Shown: piece after piece, positions 1 to 4,693 of the stretch
Layout of the letters: every line of letters begins with the position of its first letter
Position numbering within the stretch: position 1 is the stretch's first letter
Origin: Betaproteobacteria bacterium
GTDB taxonomy: Bacteria > Pseudomonadota > Gammaproteobacteria > Burkholderiales > SG8-41
Length of the DNA: 6,388 bases
Assembly: GCA_028292065.1 (NCBI GenBank)
Contig: JAQGNC010000294.1
Location: forward strand, 1 to 6,388
Reading direction: 5' to 3'
Notes under the pieces: model-generated
Seen by the model: only the letters and a program-made list of their open reading frames with translations
Database searches by the model: none
What the model was told of the DNA's origin: nothing
Position numbers and translations under genes: made by a program

Positions 1-294
1 CCCATCGTCGACAAGGTGACCTTCCGCTCGACGCATCCCAGGATCTTCTTCGGCGGCGACGCCGCTTTCGGTCCGAAGAACATCATCTGGGCGGTCGCCC
101 ACGGCCACGACGCCGCGGTGTCGATCGACAAGCTCGCGAACAACGAAGACCTGATGGAGCGCCCCGACCCGCTGACGAACCTGATGTCGCAGAAGATGGG
201 CATCCACGAGTGGAGCTACGACAACGCGATCTCGGCCGAGCTGCGCTACGCCGTGCCGTGGCGCGACAGACAAGTCACGATGCACGACATCTAG
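1..294 (+). CDS. C-terminal flavin-domain fragment of the interrupted oxidoreductase (partial at 5' end)
   Basis: This is the part translated before the amber codon, 97 residues inside the window. The stretch FFGGDAAFGPKNIIWAVAHG near residues 16-35 matches the conserved GD-x-A-x-G ... A-x-x-x-G-x-x-A segment that binds FAD ribityl/phosphate in GltD-type and related pyridine-nucleotide-disulfide oxidoreductases. The following residues (AAVSIDKLAN) fit the helix after that motif. The protein would end at MHDI, just before the iron-sulfur part. If translated alone it would keep the flavin and NAD(P)H domains but lack every cysteine ligand of the ferredoxin end, so electron exchange with ferredoxin would probably fail. 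A GTG at 16 could be called as a start, but the frame is open to the left edge and the sequence before it (PIVDK) looks like a continuation, so I treat the gene as starting upstream. Confidence 0.7.
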   Translation, partial: PIVDKVTFRSTHPRIFFGGDAAFGPKNIIWAVAHGHDAAVSIDKLANNEDLMERPDPLTNLMSQKMGIHEWSYDNAISAELRYAVPWRDRQVTMHDI

Positions 295-363
295 GACGAT
301 TGCGAGCTCTGCTTCGACCAGAAGACCGGTTTCGCCGAAGCGCAGCGCTGCCTCAACTGCGAT

Positions 364-693
364 GTGCAGACGGTGTTCACGCCCAAGCTGTGCATCGAGT
401 GCGACGCGTGCGTCGACATCTGCCCGACCGACTGCATCACGTTCACCGAAAACGGCGAGGAGCTCGACCTCAGGGGCCGCCTCACCGCGCCTTCGCTCCA
501 CCTCGACCAGCCGCTCTATATCTCCGACGCCCTCAAGACCGGCCGCATCATGGCCAAGGACGAGGACGTGTGCCTGCACTGCGGCCTGTGCGCCGAGCGC
601 TGCCCGACCGGTGCGTGGGACATGCAGAAATTCCTGCTGGAAATCACGCACGCCGGGACAGGGTGCCGCAAGCCGCAGCGTAAAGCCGCATAG
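364..693 (+). CDS. 2[4Fe-4S] ferredoxin-like fragment downstream of the amber codon
   Basis: From the first possible in-frame restart (GTG at 364) the frame encodes 109 residues with two complete bacterial ferredoxin motifs: C10-x2-C13-x2-C16-x3-C20-Pro (CIECDACVDICP) and C70-x2-C73-x2-C76-x3-C80-Pro (CLHCGLCAERCP). All eight cluster ligands are intact, so the fragment could bind two [4Fe-4S] clusters if it were made. No Shine-Dalgarno sequence precedes the GTG, and four more cysteines encoded at 301, 310, 349 and 358 would be left out, which argues that this is the end of the interrupted fusion rather than an independent ferredoxin. The tail (residues 99-109, TGCRKPQRKAA) is basic. Expression would need readthrough or reinitiation after 292-294. 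Domain identity is firm; existence as a separate protein is doubtful. Confidence 0.55.
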   Translation: MQTVFTPKLCIECDACVDICPTDCITFTENGEELDLRGRLTAPSLHLDQPLYISDALKTGRIMAKDEDVCLHCGLCAERCPTGAWDMQKFLLEITHAGTGCRKPQRKAA

Positions 694-740
694 AAGTGGC
701 GGCGCTCGCCTACGGCTCGGGCCTCGCCGCCAAACGAACA

Positions 741-763
741 GAGGGAAACCCATGGTTTCCCTC
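741..763 (+). promoter_or_regulatory. Hairpin 1: perfect 10-bp arms with loop CAT, enclosing a Shine-Dalgarno and ATG
   Basis: The arms GAGGGAAACC (741-750) and GGTTTCCCTC (754-763) are exact reverse complements around a three-base CAT loop. The 5' arm contains GAGGG, a good Shine-Dalgarno core, six bases before ATG 752-754, so in the folded RNA both the ribosome site and the start codon would be in or beside the stem. No run of T follows, so it is not a classical Rho-independent terminator. Plausible roles are control of translation, an mRNA processing or stability signal, or a mobile palindromic repeat. Confidence 0.55.
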
Positions 764-886
764 GCTGCGCTCGGGCTCGCCGGTGAACGACTCAGAGGAA
801 AACCCATGGTTTTCCTCCGAGACCTCCTTTCCTTCGCTTGCGCGTGCCACTATCGACACACGCCGGGAGTATGTCCAAGCTTATGA
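752..886 (+). CDS. Possible 44-aa leader peptide ORF whose stop overlaps the korA start
   Basis: ATG 752 is preceded by GAGGG at six-base spacing and begins a 44-codon frame that ends at TGA 884-886. The last three bases of ATG 883-885 plus the next A form ATGA, so leader termination and korA initiation overlap. A second in-frame ATG with its own Shine-Dalgarno lies at 806. The predicted peptide starts MVSLAALGLAGERLRGKP, then repeats as MVFLRDLLSFACACHYRH, and has three cysteines in its second half. I recognise no family. Its start signals sit in the two hairpins, which would fit a leader whose translation controls korA, but a chance ORF through a palindromic repeat is equally possible. A competing frame (GTG 696 to TAG 888-890) also crosses the region but has no comparable ribosome site. 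Confidence 0.3.
   Translation: MVSLAALGLAGERLRGKPMVFLRDLLSFACACHYRHTPGVCPSL
795..817 (+). promoter_or_regulatory. Hairpin 2: same design, with a compensated base-pair change
   Basis: The arms GAGGAAAACC (795-804) and GGTTTTCCTC (808-817) pair perfectly around CAT. Relative to hairpin 1, the fifth position of the left arm changes G to A and the matching position of the right arm changes C to T, so pairing is kept. The ATG at 806-808 is in the same frame as the ATG of hairpin 1 and has AGAGG six to seven bases upstream. No T-tract follows. The left arm of hairpin 1 could also pair with the right arm of hairpin 2 using one G-U pair, which would allow an alternative long-range fold. Confidence 0.55.
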
Positions 887-2718
887 ATAGCATCCAAGCG
901 GTCAATGATTTCGTCGTCAAGTTCGCCAACGTCAACGGCTCGGGCTCCGCTTCGGCGAACGAGCTCTTCGCGCGCTCGATCCTGCGCATGGGCGTCCCGG
1001 TATCGCCGCGCAACATCTTCCCGTCGAACATCCAGGGCCTGCCCACCTGGTACGAAGTTCGGGTGAACGAAACCGGCTACCAGGGCCGCCGCGGCGGCGT
1101 CGACCTGATGGTCGCGATGAACCCGCAGACGTGGGACAACGACCTCAAGGAAATCGAGGTCGGCGGCTATCTCTTCTACGACAGCTCGAAAGCGCAGCCC
1201 AAATCGCGTTTTCGCGAAGACATCAACGTGATCGGCATGCCGCTCACCGAGATCTGCAACACGACCTATTCCGACCCGCGCCAGCGCCAGCTCTTCAAGA
1301 ACATCATCTATGTCGGCGCGCTCTCCGCGCTGCTCGACATCGACCCGGCCGAGATCGAAAAGCTTTTCTCCGAGCAGTACAAAGGCAAGGAAGCGCTGCT
1401 CCAGTCGAACGTGAAAGCGCTGCGCCTCGGCCGCGATTACGCACTGCAGAATCTCTCGTGCCCGCTCGGCATCCGGATACAGCGCTCGAACAATGTCGGC
1501 AACAAGATCTTCATCGACGGCAACAGCGCCGCCGCGCTCGGGGCGGTCTACGGCGGGGCGTCGGTGTGCGCGTGGTATCCGATCACACCCTCCTCCTCGC
1601 TCGCCGAGACCTTCATCAAGTATTGCCAGAAGCTGCGAGTCGATCCGGCGACGGCCAAGAACAAGTTCGCGATCATCCAGGGCGAAGACGAGCTCGCCTC
1701 GATCGGCATCGCGATCGGCGCCGGCTGGAACGGGGCGCGCTCGTTCACCGCGACTTCCGGCCCTGGAATTTCGCTCATGCAGGAATTCATCGGGCTCGCG
1801 CATTTCGCCGAGATCCCGGTCGTGCTGATCGACGTGCAGCGCGGCGGCCCCTCGACCGGCATGCCGACTCGAACCCAGCAGTCGGACGTGACCGCGTGCG
1901 CCTACGCGTCTCACGGCGACACCAAGCACGTGCTGCTCTTCCCCGAAGATCCGACCGAGTGCTTCGAATTCACGGCGCAGGCTTTCGATCTCGCCGAGCG
2001 GCTGCAGACGCCGGTATTCGTGATGACCGATCTCGACATCGGCATGAACACGCGGCTGTGCGAGCCTTTCGAGTGGGACGACACGCGCGAATACGATCGC
2101 GGCAAAGTGATGTCGTTCGACGATCTCGAGTCGGGCACCGATTTCGGCCGCTACCACGACGTCGACGGCGACGGGGTGTCTTTCCGCACCTATCCCGGAA
2201 CCCACCCGACGCGCGGCGCGTATTTCACCCGCGGCACGACCAAGGACCGCTACGCGCGCTACAGTGAAGCCGGCGCCGATTACGTCGACAACATGCAGCG
2301 CCTGCTGCGCAAGTTCGAGACCGCCAAGACGCTCGTTCCCAAGCCGCTGCTGTACCCCGCCGAGAAACCCGCGCGCTTCGGCGCGATCTTCTACGGCTCG
2401 ACGAGCCCGTCGATGGTCGAAGCGCTGCACGTGCTCGCCGAGCGCGGCATCCACGTGAACGCGCTGCGCGTGCGCGCCTTTCCGTTCCAGGAAGAGATCA
2501 ACGATTTCGTCGCGTCTCACCCGTGGGTTTTCGTGATCGAGCAGAACCGCGACGCGCAGCTGAAGAACATGCTGGTCGCAGAGGCGAAGCTCAACCCGTC
2601 GCGGCTGCTCTCGATCCTGCACTACGACGGCACCCCGATCACCGCGCGCTTCATCGTCGAGCAGATCTCGCAGCACGCCGCCGCTCGCACCGTCGTTCCT
2701 CTCAAACGAGTGTCATGA
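883..2718 (+). CDS. korA: 2-oxoacid:ferredoxin oxidoreductase, fused gamma-alpha subunit (2-oxoglutarate type)
   Basis: With KorB this enzyme oxidatively decarboxylates a 2-oxoacid with CoA, giving acyl-CoA, CO2 and reduced ferredoxin in the cytoplasm. The 611-residue protein has an N-terminal gamma domain (GSGSASANELFA near residues 19-30, RRGGVD 69-74), then the alpha pyrimidine-binding domain (CAWYPITPSSS 229-239, QGEDELASIG 266-275, TSGPG 291-295, QRGGPSTGMPTRTQQSD 319-335), and a C-terminal domain with EQNRDAQ (553-559) and HYDGTPITARF (580-590). The gamma-alpha fusion and length match the two-subunit class, such as KGOR of Thauera aromatica. I favour ATG 883 because it overlaps the leader stop as ATGA and has GGGAG 13 bases upstream; ATG 871 (four residues longer) has that GGGAG only one base away. 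The substrate is inferred from the family and could be another 2-oxoacid. Confidence 0.93.
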   Translation: MNSIQAVNDFVVKFANVNGSGSASANELFARSILRMGVPVSPRNIFPSNIQGLPTWYEVRVNETGYQGRRGGVDLMVAMNPQTWDNDLKEIEVGGYLFYDSSKAQPKSRFREDINVIGMPLTEICNTTYSDPRQRQLFKNIIYVGALSALLDIDPAEIEKLFSEQYKGKEALLQSNVKALRLGRDYALQNLSCPLGIRIQRSNNVGNKIFIDGNSAAALGAVYGGASVCAWYPITPSSSLAETFIKYCQKLRVDPATAKNKFAIIQGEDELASIGIAIGAGWNGARSFTATSGPGISLMQEFIGLAHFAEIPVVLIDVQRGGPSTGMPTRTQQSDVTACAYASHGDTKHVLLFPEDPTECFEFTAQAFDLAERLQTPVFVMTDLDIGMNTRLCEPFEWDDTREYDRGKVMSFDDLESGTDFGRYHDVDGDGVSFRTYPGTHPTRGAYFTRGTTKDRYARYSEAGADYVDNMQRLLRKFETAKTLVPKPLLYPAEKPARFGAIFYGSTSPSMVEALHVLAERGIHVNALRVRAFPFQEEINDFVASHPWVFVIEQNRDAQLKNMLVAEAKLNPSRLLSILHYDGTPITARFIVEQISQHAAARTVVPLKRVS

Positions 2719-2768
2719 TTATGCCCACCCGTTCACCCGTTCACCCGTTCACGGCGGTAGCCCGATGA
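2715..2768 (+). CDS. Possible 17-aa coupling mini-ORF between korA and korB
   Basis: ATG 2715-2717 overlaps the korA stop TGA 2716-2718 as ATGA. The frame then runs 17 codons to TGA 2766-2768, which overlaps the korB ATG 2765-2767 in a second ATGA. A terminating ribosome could thus be handed from korA through this short frame to korB without a free intergenic stretch. The peptide (MIMPTRSPVHPFTAVAR) has no recognisable domain, and almost half of it is encoded by the 8-bp tandem repeat. No clear Shine-Dalgarno precedes the ATG. The double overlap could be chance, since ATGA is common in GC-rich operons, and the peptide itself may have no function. Confidence 0.3.
   Translation: MIMPTRSPVHPFTAVAR
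2727..2750 (+). repeat. Three perfect tandem copies of an 8-bp unit (ACCCGTTC) between korA and korB
   Basis: ACCCGTTC is repeated at 2727-2734, 2735-2742 and 2743-2750, followed by a partial AC. The repeat lies wholly in the 46-bp korA-korB gap. Gain or loss of one or two units would shift the 17-codon mini-ORF out of frame and change the korB leader by 8 or 16 bases; three units (24 bases) would keep frame. Units of this length can vary by slipped-strand replication, although three copies is a short tract. Confidence 0.85.
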
Positions 2769-3820
2769 CCTATCTAGCCAAGCCCAAGCTCCACCACCCG
2801 ACCCTCGCGAAGAACGCCGTCGGCTATACCCGCCGCGATTACGAAGGCAAGATCTCGACACTGTGCGCGGGCTGCGGCCACGATTCGATCAGCGCGGCGA
2901 TCGTGCAGGCGTGCTGGGAGCTCGACATCGAGCCTCACCGCGTGGCGAAGCTCTCGGGGATCGGCTGCTCGTCGAAGACCCCGGATTACTTCCTCGGCAA
3001 CTCGCACGGCTTCAACAGCGTGCACGGGCGCATGCCTTCGGTCCTGACCGGCGCGAACCTCGCGAACCGCGAGCTCCTGTACATGGGGGTCTCGGGCGAC
3101 GGCGATTCGGCTTCGATCGGCATCGGACAGTTCGTGCACGCGATCCGCCGCGGCGTGAACATGGTGTACATCGTCGAGAACAACGGGGTGTACGGGCTCA
3201 CCAAAGGGCAGTTCTCGGCGACCGCCGACAAAGGCTCGAAGTCCAAGCGCGGCATCGCGAACATGGACGAGCCGCTCGATCTCATCGGCCTGTCGATGCT
3301 GCTCGGCGCGACTTACGTCGGACGCAGCTTCTCGGGCGACAAGAGACAGCTCGTTCCGCTCATCAAAGGCGCGATCGAGCATCGCGGCGCGGCTTTCATC
3401 GATGTCATCTCGCCGTGCGTCGCGTTCAACAACCACGCCGGCTCGACCAAGAGCTATGAATACGTGCGCCAGCACAACGAAGCGGTGAACCGGCTCGACT
3501 TCGTCGAAAGCCGTGAAGAGATCACCGCCGACTACGCCGCGGGCGAAGTGGTCGACGTCGCGCAGCACGACGGCTCGCTCATACGCCTGCGCAAGCTCGC
3601 CGCGGATTACGATCCGACCGACCGCATCAAGGTCATGAATTACCTGCAGACGGCCGCAGCGGCGGGCGAAGTGGTGACCGGGCTGCTGTACATCGATCCG
3701 AAGGCCGAAGACCTGCACCACCACCTGAACACCGTCGACGCGCCGCTCAACCAGCTCGGCACGCGCGATCTCTGCCCCGGCGCAGTCGCGCTCGAACGGA
3801 TCAACGCCAGCTTGCGTTAA
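2765..3820 (+). CDS. korB: 2-oxoacid:ferredoxin oxidoreductase, beta subunit (2-oxoglutarate type)
   Basis: KorB binds thiamine diphosphate and one [4Fe-4S] cluster and carries electrons from the thiamine intermediate towards ferredoxin. In its 351 residues, the thiamine/Mg motif is GDGD at 111-114 with the partner Asn pair at 139-140 (VENNGVYG). Cysteines C34 and C37 (LCAGCGHD), C68 (GIGCSSK) and C218 (SPCVAF) have the CxxC...C...C spacing of known two-subunit family members, where the beta chain holds the only cluster. SATADKGSKSKR (151-162) and AFNNHAGSTKSY (220-231) are also typical of the family. The start ATG 2765 overlaps the stop of the short frame before it, and only a weak GGCGG lies upstream, so translation probably depends on ribosomes arriving from korA. 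The stop TAA shares bases with the stop of the convergent gene on the other strand, leaving no room for a separate terminator. Confidence 0.95.
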   Translation: MTYLAKPKLHHPTLAKNAVGYTRRDYEGKISTLCAGCGHDSISAAIVQACWELDIEPHRVAKLSGIGCSSKTPDYFLGNSHGFNSVHGRMPSVLTGANLANRELLYMGVSGDGDSASIGIGQFVHAIRRGVNMVYIVENNGVYGLTKGQFSATADKGSKSKRGIANMDEPLDLIGLSMLLGATYVGRSFSGDKRQLVPLIKGAIEHRGAAFIDVISPCVAFNNHAGSTKSYEYVRQHNEAVNRLDFVESREEITADYAAGEVVDVAQHDGSLIRLRKLAADYDPTDRIKVMNYLQTAAAAGEVVTGLLYIDPKAEDLHHHLNTVDAPLNQLGTRDLCPGAVALERINASLR

Positions 3821-4548
3821 CGGCGCCGCCGCGCGGCGGCATACGCCATCGCGATGAACCCGGCGATGAAGAGCGCGCAGAACATCTCACGCGTCTCGGC
3901 GATCATCACCTTGGCCGCCATGTCGTGCCGGTAAGCAAAACTGAGCGCGACGCTGAGCGCCATCGTCCACGCGACCATCAGGACGAACGCAGGACCGAGC
4001 GACGGCGCGCCCACCCGCTGCGCGAGCGCTGCAACGCGCCTCGAACGCATTGCGAGCGGCAGCAGCACGAAATACACCGCGAAACCCGCGTAGAACAGGT
4101 TCTGCGCAGACAGCAGCAGCTTCCACGAGAAGTGCGCGCCGCTGGCGCCGACGATCGCCTGGGGCGCCGAGAGCACCCGCAGGTTGTGCAGGTTGAACTC
4201 CGACTGCTCGTTCACCGCCTTGATGCTCTCGGGCGTGGCGTAACCCAGCCAGTGCTGCAGCCAGCTCGTCTCTTCGCCGAAGAAGAGCACACACAAGACG
4301 CTCCACATCACCCAGTGCGCTCGATTCCATCCGCTCGACTGCCGCGCGAGCTGCAGCGCGAACCACGCGCCCACCGGGTAGGCGAGCGCCGACACGATCT
4401 CGATGATGCCGGACTCGCCCTGGAGAAAAGGCATCGCACTCTGCGGCGCGACGACCACGCCGACCAGCACGATCGACGACAGCGCGGCGACGACGAGCGC
4501 GCTTCGCAGCGTAGGGCCGACTGCAGCGGGACTGCGCGTCATGACCAT
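3817..4548 (-). CDS. Polytopic membrane protein of unknown function (GEETSW motif)
   Basis: The 243-residue protein has about six hydrophobic segments, near residues 14-34, 46-68, 78-91, 143-168, 184-205 and 220-240, and an Arg-rich cytoplasmic-type tail. Between segments three and four lies a polar stretch with GEETSWLQHWLGYATPE (91-107) followed by NEQSEFNLHNL (113-123). This resembles a motif of the form GEE-x-SW-x-Q ... TPE ... N-x-Q-x-E-x-N-x-HN that I recognise from uncharacterised bacterial membrane proteins; its acidic and His residues could bind a metal or substrate, but no function is known to me. ATG 4548 is chosen as the outermost start; M3 (ATG 4542) is nearly as likely, and only a weak GAAG precedes them. 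It lies 143 bp downstream of soxA on the same strand, separated by palindromic repeats, so a Sox role is not implied. Confidence 0.75.
   Translation of the reverse strand: MVMTRSPAAVGPTLRSALVVAALSSIVLVGVVVAPQSAMPFLQGESGIIEIVSALAYPVGAWFALQLARQSSGWNRAHWVMWSVLCVLFFGEETSWLQHWLGYATPESIKAVNEQSEFNLHNLRVLSAPQAIVGASGAHFSWKLLLSAQNLFYAGFAVYFVLLPLAMRSRRVAALAQRVGAPSLGPAFVLMVAWTMALSVALSFAYRHDMAAKVMIAETREMFCALFIAGFIAMAYAAARRRR
3825..3840. other. 16-bp all-GC perfect palindrome just after the korB stop
   Basis: GCCGCCGCGCGGCGGC is its own reverse complement and begins five bases after the korB stop. On the minus strand it encodes part of the Ala/Arg-rich C-terminus of the membrane protein (AAARRRR). As RNA it could form a six-pair GC stem with a four-base loop in the korB transcript, but no T-tract follows. 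It may slow RNA polymerase or protect the 3' end, or it may simply reflect Arg/Ala codon choice. Confidence 0.4.
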
Positions 4549-4606
4549 GGCGTGCTTCAGGGGAGGTGCACCCAGTGTAGCGCAGGTGCGGCCTGCAGCA
4601 GCGGAT

Positions 4607-4693
4607 GGAGTCAGACCCCGGCGTGGCTCCAGAGCAAACCAGGGTCAGGCCCCTGAAAGCCGGGGTCTGACCCTACCCCCGGGGTCTGACCCT
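4607..4693. repeat. Cluster of four REP-like palindromes (GGGGTC-N-GACCC)
   Basis: Four related 12-13-base copies lie at 4607-4619 (GGAGTCAGACCCC), 4642-4653 (GGGTCAGGCCCC), 4662-4674 and 4681-4693 (both GGGGTCTGACCCT). The last two are direct repeats 19 bases apart inside CCGGGGTCTGACCCTACC. The first two are in the opposite orientation, so the set can fold as nested hairpins: copy 2 with copy 3, and copy 1 with copy 4. Each unit is also palindromic by itself. Similar GGGTCAGACCC units are dispersed in many beta- and gammaproteobacterial genomes. The last copy includes the soxA stop codon (TAG, complement of 4692-4694), placing the cluster tight against the end of the Sox genes. Confidence 0.7.
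4641..4674 (-). terminator. Hairpin after soxA formed by two inverted REP units; possible terminator or 3'-end stabiliser
   Basis: On the minus strand AGGGTCAGACCC-type sequence (4674-4662) pairs with GGGGCCTGACCCT (4653-4641) over 13 positions, with one G-U pair, around an eight-base loop. It begins 18 bases after the soxA stop. What follows on the minus strand is GGTTTGCTC, too poor in T for a standard Rho-independent terminator, so transcript stabilisation or partial termination fits better than strong termination. Confidence 0.4.

Larger units (their letters stand above)
1..693 (+). pseudogene. Flavoprotein-ferredoxin oxidoreductase (KorC-like), 5' truncated by the window and split by an in-frame amber codon
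   Basis: The reading frame is open from base 1, meets a single TAG at 292-294, and continues in the same frame to a TAG at 691-693. Both sides belong to one protein. The left part has the C-terminal FAD-binding signature of GltD-like NAD(P)H oxidoreductases (FFGGDAAFGPKNIIWAVAHG). The right part begins with a Cys-x2-Cys / RC-x2-Cys region and ends in a two-cluster ferredoxin domain. Proteins of this architecture sit beside korAB in Thauera-type bacteria and are thought to connect ferredoxin with NAD(P)H. Since no other stop or frameshift is visible, the break is either a recent nonsense mutation, probably from a Glu, Gln or Lys codon one base away, or a sequencing error. The organism uses TAG as an ordinary stop for this same gene, so recoding is unlikely. 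The amino-terminal part lies outside the window. Confidence 0.75.
715..817 (+). repeat. Two-copy 54-bp tandem repeat carrying hairpins, upstream of korA
   Basis: Unit 1 begins at 715 and unit 2 at 769, each opening with GCTCGGG, followed by CTCGCC-type sequence and AGAGG. The GAGG that begins each hairpin lies at 741 and 795, also exactly 54 bases apart. The parts before the hairpins differ by small compensating indels, so the copies are imperfect, but the hairpin cores differ only at paired positions. Because 54 is divisible by three, every frame through the region repeats with an 18-codon period. This may be a dispersed palindromic repeat of the genome, or a local duplication of a regulatory unit. 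The sequence alone does not decide. Confidence 0.7.

Noticed and set aside
292..294. Pyrrolysine or other amber recoding in the flavoprotein-ferredoxin gene
   Set aside because: No recoding signal is visible, the position is at a domain linker rather than an active site, and the same gene ends with TAG.
741..817. Rho-independent terminators after the flavoprotein-ferredoxin gene
   Set aside because: Neither hairpin is followed by a T-tract on either strand, and the stems contain A/T-rich middles rather than a GC stem plus T-run.
715..817. CRISPR array
   Set aside because: Only two copies, with similar rather than unique intervening sequence, and no cas genes nearby.
818..870. sigma-70 promoter for korA (for example TTGCGC at 838)
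   Set aside because: No convincing -10 at proper spacing; the sequence is too GC-rich to call a promoter by eye.
850..2676. Very long open frame (608 codons) on the minus strand opposite korA
   Set aside because: Its translation is Arg/Ala/Val-rich without motifs, and the plus strand encodes a full KorA with catalytic motifs. Long antisense frames are expected with this G+C bias.
2774..3724. Long minus-strand open frame opposite korB, and plus-strand frames opposite the Sox and membrane genes (3925-4656, 4884-5594, 5353-5973)
   Set aside because: All are low-complexity, Arg/His/Ala-rich translations with no domains, lying opposite well-supported genes.
4560..4570. GGGGAGGTG on the plus strand as a ribosome-binding site for a new gene
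   Set aside because: The nearby GTG is followed at once by TAG, and no supported plus-strand gene starts there.
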